Origin: an uncultured Flavobacteriales bacterium
GTDB taxonomy: Bacteria; Bacteroidota; Bacteroidia; Flavobacteriales_D; Crocinitomicaceae
NCBI GenBank assembly: GCA_937876195.1
Contig: CALEIK010000005.1
Coordinates: 10,212-74,211 of the forward strand
Length of the DNA: 64,000 nucleotides
Direction: 5' to 3'
A program made the translations under genes and the position numbers. This document shows positions 51,845-60,117 of the stretch, in pieces. The notes under the pieces are model-generated. The model had not been told where the DNA came from and did not search any database. It was given only the letters and a program-made list of their open reading frames with translations. Each line of letters begins with the position of its first letter. Position 1 is the stretch's first letter.

Positions 51845-53458
51845 TTAGTTCTGTATCGCAATTCGCTTAATAGAGTGCATTCCGTTATTGTTGATTTGCA
51901 ACAAATAAGTACCAGTCGATGCGCTTGAAAGATCCACGATTAAGTGATTGCCTATGCGCTCAGAAGAATAAACCGTTCTGCCAGAAATATCTGTCACTAT
52001 TAATTCAGTTTTCCCTACCGCTGAGCCTTCCAATTCTATGGTAAATACACCGTTGTTTGGATTTGGATAGAGTCTAAATTCTAGGGTGGTTTTCTCAGCA
52101 ACGCTCGCTGTTGGACTGAAACCATCCAATGTAACCAATCCATCATCGTTTGGATCTAACCAAAACTTCAATTGGTTGGTAGAAGTACTTCCAGCGGGAT
52201 CCCATGAGTAAGACACTTTTCCATAAAAATCAGGAGCACTTAGATTCCAACAAGAAGCTCCACCTCCCCATAATTGTCCAATAATGCGCCCGTTCTGATC
52301 AAACAATGGTGATCCTGAAGAGCCTCCTTCAGTTGTGGTATTACGATCCCATTCAACTTCCCATTGGCTGTCAGCTTCAGATGAACCCATCCCATTTCCA
52401 GATACAGCCGGAGCATCATCAAAGGCAATTTTTTTAATATCACCAGAAGGATGATGCACACACATGCTTGTTGTAGGAATATCATCAGAATTGTCCCAGC
52501 CAGGGAAGTATGTACCATAGCTTAATGGAACAGAACCACTTTCAAGCCCACCAGTTATTTCTACCAAACAAAAATCAGAAGGTGTTCTGCGGGCTCTTAA
52601 AACTGCACCAGAAAGTGAATTAAATGATGGAGAACTTCCTGGGTTGGTGCATCCAGACGCTTGCCAATTGAACCTGAAGATCCAACTCGTGGGGTTGCTG
52701 TAACAGTGATTCGCTGTTAACACATACGGAGTACCATCATTTAGGGCGTTGTTAATCATAGAACCAGAACAAAATCCATTTGATCCAGAAACGAGCATCA
52801 CAGCCGCACGACGTTGGAAATCCCATGGATCACCGTCTGGACAGTTCGCGTTCATATTGCAGTTGCCAGAAGAACCAAATGCCTTTGCTTGAAATTCAGT
52901 GGCAGTTCTATAACCATGTGTAACTGTGTTTATTTGTAAGCTTCGCTTTGCATCAACGTTTTGAGGCGCAACATAATACTCAACAATCACCGTGCTTCCT
53001 GGGACAAGCTCAGTTCCAAGTTGTCCTTCATACAAGTGCTTTGAAGTAAATGAGCCTAGGATAAAATCTTTCTCTGGATTGTACACATAAAGCTCATTGC
53101 CCTCTGGAATCACCACATTGTCCATGGTTAAATTAACAGTCAATGCTTGATCACAGGTCAATTCCAATTGCCAGATTTTCCCGCCATTGGATAGATCATT
53201 CCATGTTCCTGAATTTGTCATGTTGAGTGCCACGTAGTTATTAAAACCAAAACGCCATGGCCCAGTTTTTTCTGCATCAACTTGAGAATCTTCCGTCCGC
53301 AATGCTTCAATGTTGGGTTGAGCAAAAGGGCGAGTGTCTACTTGACTTAAAGTTGTGTTTAGTTCACTAGATTTTGGCAATCCGCCATCACCCTGCTGTG
53401 CGAAACTCATTCCTGAGAAGAGCAGAATTGAGAAAATATTAAGTAGTTGTTTTTTCAT
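51845..53458 (-). CDS. Secreted chymotrypsin-fold serine protease (lysyl endopeptidase-like) with T9SS sorting domain
   Basis: A 537-residue secreted protease. Signal peptide at 1-20 (QLLNIFSILLFSGMSFAQ). A propeptide-like part (about 20-185) is followed by the catalytic domain: His251 in LTANHCYSN, Asp near 297 in DFCLVEI, and Ser near 382 in EGGSSGSPLF. The paired Cys residues in this domain (GNCNMNANC, FCSGSM, MCVHHP) suggest disulfides. It is like Achromobacter lysyl endopeptidase-type S1 proteases of Bacteroidota; residue specificity cannot be read here. The C-terminus (about 460-537) is a type A sorting domain, FRLYPNPNNGVFTIEL to GTYLLQINNN. It follows a thioredoxin-fold gene by 15 bp. 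Confidence 0.9.
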   Translation of the reverse strand: MKKQLLNIFSILLFSGMSFAQQGDGGLPKSSELNTTLSQVDTRPFAQPNIEALRTEDSQVDAEKTGPWRFGFNNYVALNMTNSGTWNDLSNGGKIWQLELTCDQALTVNLTMDNVVIPEGNELYVYNPEKDFILGSFTSKHLYEGQLGTELVPGSTVIVEYYVAPQNVDAKRSLQINTVTHGYRTATEFQAKAFGSSGNCNMNANCPDGDPWDFQRRAAVMLVSGSNGFCSGSMINNALNDGTPYVLTANHCYSNPTSWIFRFNWQASGCTNPGSSPSFNSLSGAVLRARRTPSDFCLVEITGGLESGSVPLSYGTYFPGWDNSDDIPTTSMCVHHPSGDIKKIAFDDAPAVSGNGMGSSEADSQWEVEWDRNTTTEGGSSGSPLFDQNGRIIGQLWGGGASCWNLSAPDFYGKVSYSWDPAGSTSTNQLKFWLDPNDDGLVTLDGFSPTASVAEKTTLEFRLYPNPNNGVFTIELEGSAVGKTELIVTDISGRTVYSSERIGNHLIVDLSSASTGTYLLQINNNGMHSIKRIAIQN

Positions 53459-53473
53459 TATTCTAGTTTTAGT

Positions 53474-54151
53474 TTATTTTCGTTTTATACTACACCCCCG
53501 AGGAGGCGTATCATCATTTTTTAGTTCAGTATTATTGGTGATATGATCCATTACATCATATAAATAAGGAATGGTTTCAGTTCGTTTACTGTCCCAAATG
53601 TTGTCAATGCTGCCTTTGTAGATAAGAACGTTTTTCGCATTCAAAACATACACGTGTGGAGTTGTTTTTGCACCATAGGCGTCAGCAACTTTAGAATCTA
53701 CATCCACGAGGTAGGGCATTTTATAACCCATTTTTTCAGCCCGTTGTTGCATGGCCTCCAATGAATCATCCCCATCTCTTTTGGCTTCATTGGAGTTCAC
53801 CAATACCAATCCTATATTTTTTTCAGCTGCTTTTTCATATAGGTCGTTGTATTGGCGTTCCCATCCTTCAAAATCATCATTTCCAACAACAAAAGGACAG
53901 GTGTTACAGGAGAAAATGACGATTAAACCGTTCTCTTTTTTGAGGCCGTCAAATGTGAGTGTTTCACCATCAATATTTACCAATTTTTCTGAGGTCATCG
54001 GCGCTTTTTTTCCAATCTTTAATTCTTTTCCACCACCACTTATCATAAACGAACCTAGCAATAGAATCGTTGGAATAAAAAACAAATGGTGAATTATATT
54101 AAAGTTCTTCAATCGATTTGCGATTAAATGCTTAACTTGATATTTTAGCAT
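53474..54151 (-). CDS. Thioredoxin-fold (redoxin) protein
   Basis: A 225-residue protein with an N-terminal membrane anchor or signal (LFFIPTILLLGSFMISGGG, about 22-40) and a redoxin/AhpC-TSA-like domain. The redox motif is FSCNTCPFVVGND, near residues 79-91, and TTPHVYVL near 167-174 holds the cis-Pro. The tail ends TPPRGCSIKR, a motif seen in thioredoxin-family proteins of this kind. It probably acts in the periplasm or outer leaflet as a thiol reductant, oxidase or peroxidase; the reaction direction is unknown. Upstream of a secreted disulfide-containing protease by 15 bp, so it may help fold it; this is inference. The first ATG is used; a start near Met37 would drop the anchor. Confidence 0.8.
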   Translation of the reverse strand: MLKYQVKHLIANRLKNFNIIHHLFFIPTILLLGSFMISGGGKELKIGKKAPMTSEKLVNIDGETLTFDGLKKENGLIVIFSCNTCPFVVGNDDFEGWERQYNDLYEKAAEKNIGLVLVNSNEAKRDGDDSLEAMQQRAEKMGYKMPYLVDVDSKVADAYGAKTTPHVYVLNAKNVLIYKGSIDNIWDSKRTETIPYLYDVMDHITNNTELKNDDTPPRGCSIKRK

Positions 54152-54191
54152 GATAATTGTTTAATTTAGGCATCCAAAATACAACAAATTC

Positions 54192-55418
54192 ATGAAAAAC
54201 GCACTCTTTTTTATCCTTTTTGTATCGGGACTTCAGGTTCAAGCTCAGACGTTTGAAATTCCACCATCCACTCACCCGTACTCGGATATAATAGAATGGA
54301 AGGGCATGGGATCGATTTTAATCAGCATGGATCCAGCAAAAGTTTCGAAGCAGGTCAACCTTACATTAGTGAATGGTGAAATGAGAAGTGTGTGGGATCA
54401 AAAATTCACACCAAAGAACGATGAGTATTACTATATTTCTAGTGAAAATGCGCGGTATGTCTACTTTTTGGACAATCTTAACCTGGACAATGGGAAAGTG
54501 TACCTCAATCAACTAAACTCAGCTGGAAACATCAAATCTACCTCTGTTTCGATTGGTACTGCCGTGAAGAAAATTGGTGTAAACGATTACAATGATTTAG
54601 AATTAATTAATTGTGTGGTGACCGACAAAGCATTGGTGCATCATTTCAGATACATGGACAAGAAGAATAAAAGCGTTGTCGAGATTGCGACCTTTATTAC
54701 ACATCACAACTTCTTGTGTTATGCAGTGGAATTAGGGGCAATTCCAGAGGATGCCTTCAAAAATGAGCACATTGGAAATTGGGAATATGTAGGGTTTACC
54801 GACGATCAAATTTGTTTTGCTGCGCGAGATTTTCAAAACAAAACTTCGGGATGGAGTGTGAAAGAATATACTTCGAAAGCGAAACCGTTGAAGGGTTATT
54901 TTATCCAAGGACCGAAGGACTTAATTCCCATTGAAAACATTGGATTTGGTACAACGGGGAAATATTACTTGAAGGATAAATACACCGTTGAACGTGGACT
55001 ATTGACCTTCATTAATGGCCAATTCTACATGGTTGGTGGTCAACGAAAATCTGGAACTGGCGCCGAAATCACGCTGTATCAATTAAAGGAGAACCAATGG
55101 GAAGAAATAAATCATATGAATTTAAATTATTTCATCGAAAAGAAAAATCTAAAGTTGGGGATTTATCCAATGAACGAGGGAATAGGATATCATTTAGATC
55201 ACAACGGTTATGATAAAGTCAGCCTTATTGCTTTTGTTCCACAAAAGGAAACTGCACACAATGATTTCACGGAACTCACAATTTTTAATCCAAGTAGTGT
55301 CTTTGAACGTAAGCAAAAAGAAGAATTTAATGTAATTTTACCGGAAGGTTTATTGACATTTAAAACAAGTCAATTTGGAAAGGAAGGTGCCGTTACATTT
55401 GAATTGAAAGGGAAATGA
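54192..55418 (+). CDS. Secreted protein of unknown function in a kinase operon
   Basis: A 408-residue protein with a signal peptide (NALFFILFVSGLQVQAQ). The mature part is rich in short beta strands (WKGMGSILISMDPAK, LTLVNGEMRSVW), possibly a beta-propeller-type fold, with no recognised family or catalytic motif. It lacks an obvious T9SS sorting domain. The ATG overlaps nothing upstream. The stop overlaps the next gene (ATGA), which strongly suggests that it works with the uridine-kinase-like and histidine-kinase genes that follow. It is divergent from the redoxin gene with 40 bp between. Confidence 0.7.
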   Translation: MKNALFFILFVSGLQVQAQTFEIPPSTHPYSDIIEWKGMGSILISMDPAKVSKQVNLTLVNGEMRSVWDQKFTPKNDEYYYISSENARYVYFLDNLNLDNGKVYLNQLNSAGNIKSTSVSIGTAVKKIGVNDYNDLELINCVVTDKALVHHFRYMDKKNKSVVEIATFITHHNFLCYAVELGAIPEDAFKNEHIGNWEYVGFTDDQICFAARDFQNKTSGWSVKEYTSKAKPLKGYFIQGPKDLIPIENIGFGTTGKYYLKDKYTVERGLLTFINGQFYMVGGQRKSGTGAEITLYQLKENQWEEINHMNLNYFIEKKNLKLGIYPMNEGIGYHLDHNGYDKVSLIAFVPQKETAHNDFTELTIFNPSSVFERKQKEEFNVILPEGLLTFKTSQFGKEGAVTFELKGK

Positions 55419-56035
55419 TTATTGGAATTTGTGGTGGAAGTGGATCAGGGAAAACAACACTATTAAAGCGACTCTATACGAAGTATAGTGAGTTGAAACC
55501 AAGTGTTTTTTCGATGGATAACTATTACTTACCTATTGAAAAACAGCAGGTAGATGGGAACGGACATTATAATTTCGACCTTCCATCGGCGTTGGATGAA
55601 GAGCGCTTAACAAGTGATTTACATCGCCTGAAGAAAGGTCAGGAAATAACGGTAAAGGAGTATCATTTTAATTCCCCACCAGACAAGCACGTATTAATTT
55701 CCTTAGAGCCCTCGGAACTCATCATCGTAGAAGGATTGTTTTTGTTTCACTACCCTGGAGTTCGTGAAGTATTGGATTTCAGCATATTTGTGGATGTGGA
55801 CCCAAAAATTCAACTTGACAGAAGACTATACCGGGATCAAGAAACCAGAGGTTACTCCCGTGAGGATATTATTTACCAATGGGAAAATCATGTTTCACCC
55901 TGCTACCAAAATTATTTGCTACCTTACCAGAGTAATGCTGACTTCCTTTTTAGAAATGATTCTAATTCGGAAGTAGATTTTGAACGATTAGTGCAAGAAA
56001 TATCGTTTAGATTTGAGGAAGCGAAAGCAATGTGA
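55415..56035 (+). CDS. Uridine kinase-like P-loop nucleoside kinase
   Basis: A 206-residue P-loop kinase of the uridine kinase/phosphoribulokinase family. Walker A GGSGSGKTTLLKRL is at residues 7-20, SMDNYYLPIEKQQ near 34-46, the family Asp/Arg block NFDLPSALDEERL near 53-65, and LIIVEGLFLFHYPGV near 104-118 (the Walker B-like part), with RRLYRDQETRG (lid) near 138-148. Uridine kinases use ATP or GTP to make UMP; this protein could also act on another nucleoside. The ATG overlaps the previous stop by 4 bp and its own stop overlaps the histidine kinase GTG by 4 bp, so the three are translationally coupled. Confidence 0.85.
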   Translation: MIIGICGGSGSGKTTLLKRLYTKYSELKPSVFSMDNYYLPIEKQQVDGNGHYNFDLPSALDEERLTSDLHRLKKGQEITVKEYHFNSPPDKHVLISLEPSELIIVEGLFLFHYPGVREVLDFSIFVDVDPKIQLDRRLYRDQETRGYSREDIIYQWENHVSPCYQNYLLPYQSNADFLFRNDSNSEVDFERLVQEISFRFEEAKAM

Positions 56036-59000
56036 TAACATTATTCAAAAAATATTACCTCCTTATAATTGCTGTACTATGCAGCCTTGCCTTTATTGGG
56101 TACTATTTTCAAACTTATTCTAAGGATTACCAATCCCATTTTGAGACGTTCAAGAAGAATTTTCAAAAGATGGAACTTGCTTTGGACAATGCACTTCGGT
56201 ATCAAGAAGATGAGGTGTTGAAAGAAGATGTTGGGGAGCAATGGAAGAAAGTAAAGGAGGAGAACACCATCAACATTCATGTTTACCGAAATGATTCGTT
56301 GATATTATGGAACACAAATCAATTGCCCATCATTCGCTTTGCGGAAATTCATTTTCCATCAAACGGTTTATTGCACCTGCAAAATGGTTGGTATTACGCA
56401 AAAACAAGAGAGATTGGAGATTACTTGGTGTGCGCATCATTTTTAATTAAGCAAGACTATTCGTACAGGAACAACGAACTAATTAATGATTTCTCTCCCG
56501 ACTTAAGTTTGCCATTCGGTGCAAAAATTTCTCTGGACTCAGAAAGTAAGTTTGCCGTTTATTCTCAAGAAGACAAGTTTATATTCTCCATCCACCCGAA
56601 TGAATACCAGAGTGCCACTCGTACGGAATCGATTGTCTTAATGACATTGCTATTACTGGCGATTATTCTGTGGTTGATTTGGCTGACGAAAATCAAGAAA
56701 CAATTGCCCGTTAAGTGGCGTTGGATTTTACCACTCGTTGTGGTCGGGACTCATGTAGTGTCTCTAAAATTCAACTGGTTGGGCTTTATGCATGGAACGC
56801 TGGCCTTTGATCCAAGCCTGTATGGCGCCAGTTGGTGGTCTCCCAACTTTTTTGAATACCTACTGAACATTTCAGTTTTTGTTTATTTGCTTAGGGCAAT
56901 TACTGCTCATATAAAAAGGTGGCAACCGACACAGGTGAACAAGTATTTAGCATTTGGACTTTTTATCGCAACTTTTTTCATTTGGATCATTTATTTATTT
57001 ATTACGAAGGGTTTGATCGAGGATTCGTCCATTCCACTAGTGGTTGATAAATTATTTTCCCTGAATATTTTTTCTGTTTTGTCTTTTTGTGGCTTGGGAG
57101 TGTTTTTTTATGCCTACTTCCATTTTGTACGCGCCGTTACGCTCTTGTGCAAACAGCAGGAGCTAACGGGGGCACAACTTGCTGTCACAAGTTTTATTCT
57201 AAGCTGTACTTTTTTCTTCTATGAAATTAACTATGGCTATGAATTGTTGTTGGCAGCAATCTTTCCCTTGATTTTTTATGAACTCGTTCTCTATTTGGTG
57301 TACCGACATGTAAAGTCAAATCAGATGGGTACTGGAATAGTTTTGCTGTTGTTATTTTCAATTGTTACCGCCCAAACTATAAGTTCGTTTAATGAGCGAA
57401 AGGAACGAGGAGAGAGAGAATTGTATGCACAACAGCTAATCACCGAACGGGATATTGTAACCGAAGTAGAATACTCTTCCACTGCAGAAGTATTAAAAGC
57501 AGACAATTTCTTGAATAGATTTATTCATGAACCTCACTTTATTAGTGTGGCAGCATTTCAGGAAGGCATCGAACGAAGAGTGTTTAATGGCTTCTGGGAA
57601 AGGTATGAAATGAAATTTAACCTGTTCAATGAAGACCATATTCCTCTCATTGATAAAAGAAATGAAACGACAAATTTATACGATGAATTACAGCGAATAA
57701 TTGATCAATCGGGAAAGGTGTCAGAAATTGATTCCAATATTTATTTTATAAGTGATTACGCAAAGCAATATAGCTATATTATACGCCAGGAAATCTATGG
57801 CAGGGATTCAACCAAAGCGATTTTGTTCTGCACACTAAAATCAAAAAAAATACCCGAAGAAATAGGTTTTCCTCGATTGCTGATTTCCTCTAAGGCGAAT
57901 GTCTTAGAATCGCTAGAGTCATATTCCATAGGTAAATATCACAACCGCAGACTAGTCACAAAATACGGAGCATACAAATATCCTTCGTCCGATGAAATTA
58001 TGGTGCCAACCCATATTGCTGAAAAGGGCTTTTACGATTATGGCGGCTACAATCACTATGTGCTGAAAAGATCGGACAGCAACAGCGTTATTCTTTCGCG
58101 AAAGAACAGAACACTTGTCGATTTCGTTACATCATTTTCCTATTTATTCACTTTTTTTGGTTTATTACTGTTGCCGCTGGTGTTTCGATTGAATTCAGAA
58201 AAAGGGTTCAGTTCTACGTTGACGTTAGCCTTAAAAATACAAATTGTACTTATTGGACTTGTATTCATTTCCTTGTTGGCATTTGGTTGGGGGAGCGGTG
58301 TTTTTGTGAGCAACCAGTACCATGAATTCACCAATGACGTGATCCGAGAAAAATTGAGTTCAGTTGAAACCGAGCTGAAGCCCAAAATCAATGACATTGA
58401 GCAACTCACCATTGTAGACCACGGTAACAACATGCAATTTTTCTTGCAAAATTTTGCCAAAGTATTTTTTACAGACATTAATATGTATGACATTGATGGG
58501 TATTTGGTAGCAACGTCCCGACCCAAAGTGTTTAATGTGGGCTTACTTAGCGAACAAATGAATCCTGTTGCTTTTAAACATGTCAAACACCTCAAACAAA
58601 GCGAGTTCATTCAAACCGAGAGAATTGGTCAGTTGAATTATTCGTCCGCCTATCAACCAGTTTACAATGCGAAGAACATCTTGTTGGGATACATCAATTT
58701 GCAACATTTTGGACAACAACGAGAGTTTGAAAATCAAATTCAAAAGTTCTTAGTCGCAATAATTAATGTGTTTATTCTATTGTTAGCCATATCAATAATT
58801 CTGGCAATTTTCATCTCAAACTGGTTAACCGCACCACTTCGAATTCTACAGTCAAGCTTCTCACGTGTAAAATTTGGAAAGCACAATGAACAGATTCACT
58901 ATGAAAAGGACGATGAGATTGGTGCTCTGGTGAAGGATTACAATAAAAAGCTTGAAGAACTGGAGTTTGCGGCGCAACAATTGGCTAAGAATGAGCGTGA

Positions 59001-59661
59001 AATTGCCTGGAGAGAAATGGCCAAACAGGTTGCGCATGAGATTAAGAATCCGCTCACTCCGATGAAGTTAAGCGTTCAACATCTGCTTCGATCATACAAC
59101 CCAGAAGATCCAAAAAGCGCTGAAAAGTTGACATCAGTAGCCAACTCAATTATAGAACAAATAGATGCGCTGACTAAAATCGCCAATGAATTTTCGACCT
59201 TTGCCAAAATGCCAATGCCCAATGAGGAAAAAATTGAATTGGTTCAGCTGATCACCAATGTAATTGACTTATTCATCGGCACTGAAGATGTTCATTTGAC
59301 GGTGCGTTCATCGAATGAGAAAATTTTTGTGATGGGAGACAAGGATCAGTTTGTTCGTGTGTTCAACAATCTTATAAAAAATGCAGTTCAAGCAATTCCG
59401 AGAGATCGAGAAGGAAGGGTAGAAATAGAAATAGAAAAGCAGCGGAATCAAGTCGTAATTTTAATCAAAGATAACGGTGTAGGAATAGATGATAATCAAC
59501 GATCCAAAATCTTTGTCCCTTACTTCACAACTAAAAATACAGGAACGGGGTTAGGTTTGGCAATGGTAAAACAAATGATTGAAAACCATAAAGGAACAAT
59601 AGAATTTGAATCGCTGAAAGATCAAGGAACTACTTTTATAATTAGAGTTCCATGCTTGTAA
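56032..59661 (+). CDS. Large membrane sensor histidine kinase (NtrY-like)
   Basis: A 1209-residue sensor kinase. Domains: TM1 at about 8-26; an extracytoplasmic part to about 195; a block of about seven hydrophobic helices at 200-470; a second extracytoplasmic stretch; TM pair near 702-765; an extracytoplasmic loop; a last TM near 905-925; HAMP; then HisKA with phosphoacceptor His1002 in AKQVAHEIKNPLTPMKLSV, N box FNNLIKNAVQAI, and G boxes DNGVGID and GTGLGLAMV. The HEIKNPLTP and HAMP arrangement is NtrY-like. The start is GTG, overlapping the uridine-kinase-like gene. No response regulator is adjacent, so it is an orphan kinase; the signal is unknown. Confidence 0.9.
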   Translation: MITLFKKYYLLIIAVLCSLAFIGYYFQTYSKDYQSHFETFKKNFQKMELALDNALRYQEDEVLKEDVGEQWKKVKEENTINIHVYRNDSLILWNTNQLPIIRFAEIHFPSNGLLHLQNGWYYAKTREIGDYLVCASFLIKQDYSYRNNELINDFSPDLSLPFGAKISLDSESKFAVYSQEDKFIFSIHPNEYQSATRTESIVLMTLLLLAIILWLIWLTKIKKQLPVKWRWILPLVVVGTHVVSLKFNWLGFMHGTLAFDPSLYGASWWSPNFFEYLLNISVFVYLLRAITAHIKRWQPTQVNKYLAFGLFIATFFIWIIYLFITKGLIEDSSIPLVVDKLFSLNIFSVLSFCGLGVFFYAYFHFVRAVTLLCKQQELTGAQLAVTSFILSCTFFFYEINYGYELLLAAIFPLIFYELVLYLVYRHVKSNQMGTGIVLLLLFSIVTAQTISSFNERKERGERELYAQQLITERDIVTEVEYSSTAEVLKADNFLNRFIHEPHFISVAAFQEGIERRVFNGFWERYEMKFNLFNEDHIPLIDKRNETTNLYDELQRIIDQSGKVSEIDSNIYFISDYAKQYSYIIRQEIYGRDSTKAILFCTLKSKKIPEEIGFPRLLISSKANVLESLESYSIGKYHNRRLVTKYGAYKYPSSDEIMVPTHIAEKGFYDYGGYNHYVLKRSDSNSVILSRKNRTLVDFVTSFSYLFTFFGLLLLPLVFRLNSEKGFSSTLTLALKIQIVLIGLVFISLLAFGWGSGVFVSNQYHEFTNDVIREKLSSVETELKPKINDIEQLTIVDHGNNMQFFLQNFAKVFFTDINMYDIDGYLVATSRPKVFNVGLLSEQMNPVAFKHVKHLKQSEFIQTERIGQLNYSSAYQPVYNAKNILLGYINLQHFGQQREFENQIQKFLVAIINVFILLLAISIILAIFISNWLTAPLRILQSSFSRVKFGKHNEQIHYEKDDEIGALVKDYNKKLEELEFAAQQLAKNEREIAWREMAKQVAHEIKNPLTPMKLSVQHLLRSYNPEDPKSAEKLTSVANSIIEQIDALTKIANEFSTFAKMPMPNEEKIELVQLITNVIDLFIGTEDVHLTVRSSNEKIFVMGDKDQFVRVFNNLIKNAVQAIPRDREGRVEIEIEKQRNQVVILIKDNGVGIDDNQRSKIFVPYFTTKNTGTGLGLAMVKQMIENHKGTIEFESLKDQGTTFIIRVPCL

Positions 59662-59664
59662 TAC

Positions 59665-59931
59665 TTATAGAAAGAATAAGTAAATCAACATTAAAATATC
59701 AATAGTTACTGCGATAATCCCTGCAGTCACAATTTGTTTCATTGGCGCAACTGCAATCAGTAAGCTAAGCGTTACCATTGTTGGAATTACTATAAGAATC
59801 AGTGACCATACTTCTTTTACAGCACCAGCTCCAACGGTTAATCCTCCAAGGCATCCAACGATTAGCAGAATCATTGAGATAAGTCCAAACCGATTGAACT
59901 CGACCGCGTTTTCTTTCATATTTTCTGACAT
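59665..59931 (-). CDS. Small membrane protein of unknown function
   Basis: An 88-residue protein with three hydrophobic segments (LISMILLIVGCLGGLTVGAG, VWSLILIVIPTMVTLSLLIA and IVTAGIIAVTIDILMLIYLFFL) after a short acidic N-terminus (SENMKENAVEF). No family recognised. It is convergent with the kinase gene (3 bp apart). The start ATG is the first in frame; Met5 is an alternative. Strong codon-level coding character comes only from the consistent hydrophobic pattern, so confidence is moderate. Confidence 0.65.
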   Translation of the reverse strand: MSENMKENAVEFNRFGLISMILLIVGCLGGLTVGAGAVKEVWSLILIVIPTMVTLSLLIAVAPMKQIVTAGIIAVTIDILMLIYLFFL

Positions 59932-60117
59932 AACATTAACTTTTTTAGATTGTTAGACAAAGATGAGAAGGTGTGCCTGTTTAAACTATGACCTGATTTC
60001 AATAAAAAACATGATTATTGTCAGTAGATTTTCATCATCCGCAGGGTTTTTGCCTTGAAAATCTTTTTTTTATAAAAAAAGAGTTATTTTTAAGCAAACT
60101 ATTAAAACTAAACTAGA

